From: Mycolicibacterium agri
GTDB taxonomy: Bacteria > Actinomycetota > Actinomycetes > Mycobacteriales > Mycobacteriaceae
Direction of reading: 5' to 3'
NCBI RefSeq assembly: GCF_002553505.1
Contig: NZ_PDCP01000001.1
Location: 62,001-126,000 of the forward strand
DNA length: 64,000 bases
Below the pieces are notes generated by a model, which saw only the letters and a list, made by a program, of their open reading frames with translations, made no database searches and was not told the origin of the DNA. Both the position numbers and the translations under genes were made by a program. This document shows, in pieces, positions 61,823 through 64,000 of the stretch; position 1 is the stretch's first letter; each line of letters begins with the position of its first letter.

Positions 61823-62803
61823 TTATTCGACCTCTCTGCTAGTGGGGTCGCCCAGCAGCATGGCAGCCGTGCCACGCAGGATGGACTCGATTTCGTCTTC
61901 GGTCAGCACGCCGATCGCCGACAGCCGTTTGACCGGGTCGAGCACCCGCATGGGGGCCGGCCAGTCGGTGCCGAGCACCACCCGGTCCGCGCCGACCACG
62001 TCGACGAGGTAGCGCAGCGTGCGCGCCTCATAGGTGACGGCGTCGTAGGTGAATCGCCTGGCGTAGCTGCTCGGTGGACCTGTTGTAGCGCCCCGCATCG
62101 ACGGAAACGCGCGCCAACCCTGGTCCATGCGGTCCAGGGCGAAAGCGGTGTAGCCGCCGGCATGTCCGAGGCACACCTTGAGATCCGGATAGCGATCCAT
62201 CACCCCGCCGTACACCAGCGCGCCGAACGTGATGGTCCGGTCGACCAGGTTGCCGATCGAGTTGAAGAAGAAGTACTTGTCGATGCGGGCCTGCACCGAC
62301 GTCGGCGCGTACTGGTGAACGAAGATCAGCGCGCCGAGTTCGGCGGCCGCCTCCCAGAACGCGTCGAATCGCGGGTCGTCGTAGGTCACGCCGTTGACGT
62401 GATCGTCGATCATCACACCGCGCAGGCCGAGGTCGCGGATGGACCTGGTGAGCTCGGCGACCGCGAGGTCGGTGTCCTGCATGGGCACCGTCGCCAGCCC
62501 GGCGATCCGCGTGGGCCGATCCCGAACCATCGAGGCGACTTCGTCATTCACCTCGGCGGCGATTCTCGCGGTGACGGCGGGCTTTTGGTGGTACTGGTAG
62601 AACACGTCCGTCGGCGAGGTCAGTTGTACGTCGATGCCATCGGCGTCCATCGCCTCGATCCGCTGATCGAGGTTCCACAGATTCATCGGGTTGTGCAGCT
62701 CGCCGTCATCGGAAGTCATGCCGTGCCAGTCGTTTCCCGCGAGCACCGCGTCGCTGAAGCAGCGCGGTGTCACATGGGCGTGGACGTCAATGATGCGCGG
62801 CAA
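61823..62803 (-). CDS. Amidohydrolase family 2 (ACMSD-type) protein, copy B
   Basis: The 326-residue paralogue of copy A has DVHAHVTP (residues 6-13), IFVHQYAP (about 165-172), LGHAGGY (about 214-220) and GTDWPAP (about 286-292). NSIGNLVDR and MDRYPDLK are identical in both. The start appears to be TTG at 62803, 7 bases after the Dabb gene, preceded by GAGG; this is uncommon but I see no ATG or GTG that fits. The two copies might form a heteromer or act on successive intermediates. Confidence 0.82.
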   Translation of the reverse strand: MPRIIDVHAHVTPRCFSDAVLAGNDWHGMTSDDGELHNPMNLWNLDQRIEAMDADGIDVQLTSPTDVFYQYHQKPAVTARIAAEVNDEVASMVRDRPTRIAGLATVPMQDTDLAVAELTRSIRDLGLRGVMIDDHVNGVTYDDPRFDAFWEAAAELGALIFVHQYAPTSVQARIDKYFFFNSIGNLVDRTITFGALVYGGVMDRYPDLKVCLGHAGGYTAFALDRMDQGWRAFPSMRGATTGPPSSYARRFTYDAVTYEARTLRYLVDVVGADRVVLGTDWPAPMRVLDPVKRLSAIGVLTEDEIESILRGTAAMLLGDPTSREVE

Positions 62804-62810
62804 TCGGGCC

Positions 62811-63503
62811 TCACATTCCGTGCATCTGATGGGTGAGCCTGGCCATCCACTCGTACTGGGTCACCTCGCCCAGCTGCTTCATCGCCTGCGTGTACTGTTC
62901 GCCGGAGATCAGCTTCTCGGCGTCGGCCTTATCGGCGCAGCGGATGTCGATGATGCCGTCGAAATCCGTTGTCAGAGTGCCGATGTTCTTGCCGATCGTC
63001 ACCTGTTGCACCTCCGGCAGGGTCTCCAGCGCCTTGACGGCGTCGAGTGCGGCCGCCCGCGACGCCTCGTCGGCTTCATCGGCCCACACGAACATCGCGG
63101 CGTGCTTGTACTGGTTCTTGGTGATCAGCGGCGGGCCGTCGTACCACCAGTCGACGCGCGCCGTTTCCTCGCCGCGGCAGATGGAGGCGTTGTACACGGC
63201 GACTTCATGGTGGACGTCGTCGGTGTTGTAGGCGTCCATGCCGGCCTGGTCGTCGAAGTCCAGATGCAGTGCAACGTCGTAGCTCACGGCGGGGCCGAGT
63301 TTGCGGCTGCGCCAGCGGGGTTGACGTTTCCACGGCTTGACCTCCCGCAGCAGCGCCGAGCCACCGAACTCGTCGAGGCCGAAGTCCAGAGCGCGCACGC
63401 TGGGGCAGGCGAATCGCATGTAGGCCAGACCCTTGAGCATCTGGACCGCCTGCTCGAGCGTGGTCTCCTCGCGGAACATGAAGAAAGCGGAATGGCGCAG
63501 CAT
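62811..63503 (-). CDS. Two-domain Dabb (stress-responsive A/B barrel) protein
   Basis: The 230-residue protein looks like two Dabb ferredoxin-like domains in one chain: the first (about residues 1-100) begins MLRHSAFFMFREETTLEQA, and the second (about 115-225) begins YKHAAMFVWADEADEASRA, each with the F/V-H-hydrophobic start and a following helix of the family. Dabb proteins are often small enzymes or cyclases in aromatic and polyketide chemistry, and also occur in degradation operons. It directly abuts the ABC gene stop and precedes both amidohydrolases. Confidence 0.75.
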   Translation of the reverse strand: MLRHSAFFMFREETTLEQAVQMLKGLAYMRFACPSVRALDFGLDEFGGSALLREVKPWKRQPRWRSRKLGPAVSYDVALHLDFDDQAGMDAYNTDDVHHEVAVYNASICRGEETARVDWWYDGPPLITKNQYKHAAMFVWADEADEASRAAALDAVKALETLPEVQQVTIGKNIGTLTTDFDGIIDIRCADKADAEKLISGEQYTQAMKQLGEVTQYEWMARLTHQMHGM

Positions 63504-64000
63504 TTAGTGGTTAGCTCCTTCTGGTTCGGCGCCGACGGGCTCGGCGCGCATCTGCTCGAACAGGGCAAGAACGTCGGCCTGCTGGGTGACCACGGCGCGG
63601 TCGGTCTGCAGGCGGGGGCGGGGCAGGTTGATCGGGATGTCGGCATACAGCGTTCCTCCCTTGTTCATCATCAGGATTCGGTCGGACAGCTGCACCGCCT
63701 CGTTGACGTCGTGAGTGACGAACAGCACCGTTGCGCCGGAGGCCTGCCACAGCTCCTGCAATTCGGTACGCAGGCTGCGGGCGGTGATGGCGTCGAGATG
63801 GCTGAACGGCTCGTCCATCAGCAGTAGGTCCGGTTCGATCGACAGCGCGCGGGCGATGCCGATGCGCTGTCGCATGCCGCCGGACAACTGCGCCGGGTAC
63901 ATGTCCGCGGCGTGGGCGAGGTCGACCATCTCCAAAAACCGCATGCACCGTTGCCGCCGCGTCTTGCGGTCACCCTCGTCGTGCACGTAGATCATGTTGT
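63504..64000 (-). CDS. ABC transporter ATP-binding protein, SsuB/TauB type (partial, N-terminus beyond window)
   Basis: About 165 C-terminal residues are present, running off the right edge. Visible are the signature LSGGMRQRIGIARAL, Walker B LLLMDEPFSHLD and switch His FVTHDVNEAV, in the form used by nitrate/sulfonate/taurine importers (DAIT after Walker B). The Walker A motif is outside. It is the first gene of the visible operon and probably energises uptake of the substrate of the downstream enzymes; its permease and binding protein should lie further right. Confidence 0.9.
   Translation of the reverse strand, partial: NMIYVHDEGDRKTRRQRCMRFLEMVDLAHAADMYPAQLSGGMRQRIGIARALSIEPDLLLMDEPFSHLDAITARSLRTELQELWQASGATVLFVTHDVNEAVQLSDRILMMNKGGTLYADIPINLPRPRLQTDRAVVTQQADVLALFEQMRAEPVGAEPEGANH

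Overview
The window is a piece of chromosome from a high-GC actinobacterium, almost certainly a fast-growing Mycobacterium (Mycolicibacterium). Marker genes are lsr2, carD, mhuD, lpqE, lpqF, disA/radA, kstR and the hsa/ksh steroid-catabolism genes. From memory, gene order follows the M. tuberculosis stretch from folP1 (about Rv3608c) to ipdF (about Rv3559c) in mirror orientation. The PE_PGRS, PPE64 and nat genes found there in M. tuberculosis are missing, and several gene blocks are extra. There are no rRNA or tRNA genes, insertion sequences, prophages or CRISPR arrays.

Layout. 1-6063 (+): end of folP, folB, folK, three conserved actinobacterial genes (DUF3180, a coiled-coil membrane protein, a DUF2520 Rossmann protein), then panC-panD-coaX, so folate and pantothenate/CoA synthesis lie in one run. 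6065-12178: a PLP aldolase/deaminase-like enzyme facing lysS, then lsr2 and clpC1 with a ClgR-like operator. 12190-13949: a terminator, then a cobalamin riboswitch controlling cbtB-cbtA and a histidine-phosphatase-fold gene. 13938-20165: lpqF, mhuD, an NCS2 purine permease, an alpha/beta hydrolase, a GlxA-type regulator and mutY. 20203-29125: canB, a membrane-anchored protein, disA-radA, lpqE, carD-ispD-ispF, cysS and rlmB. 29122-37618: an arsB-like transporter/MBL hydrolase/pxpA operon, a rhodanese, an alpha/beta hydrolase, a Zur-type znuABC operon and a LacI regulator. 37620-40157: a trehalose-phosphate phosphatase fused to a GH15 glucohydrolase.

40161-60846 is the cholesterol-catabolism cluster. 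KstR and FadE34 diverge from a perfect KstR palindrome. KshB (ring 9alpha-hydroxylation reductase) and hsaACDB (A/B-ring degradation) diverge from two more KstR-type sites. Further on, fadD3-fadE31-32-33 and fadE30-ipdF (degradation of the remaining C/D rings as HIP-CoA) diverge from a KstR2-type site. A LysR/MHS transporter/hydroxybutyrate dehydrogenase module sits inside this cluster and looks like an insertion.

60843-64000 is a tight minus-strand operon running off the window: an SsuB/TauB-type ABC ATPase, a two-domain Dabb protein and two tandem paralogous ACMSD-type amidohydrolases. It is the least explained part of the window and the best candidate for an undescribed catabolic system.

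Recurring patterns. Eleven operon-leading genes have a TANNNT -10 box 6 to 8 bases before the start codon, as expected for leaderless mRNAs. Three intergenic gaps carry long-stem hairpins that look like terminators without a U-tract.
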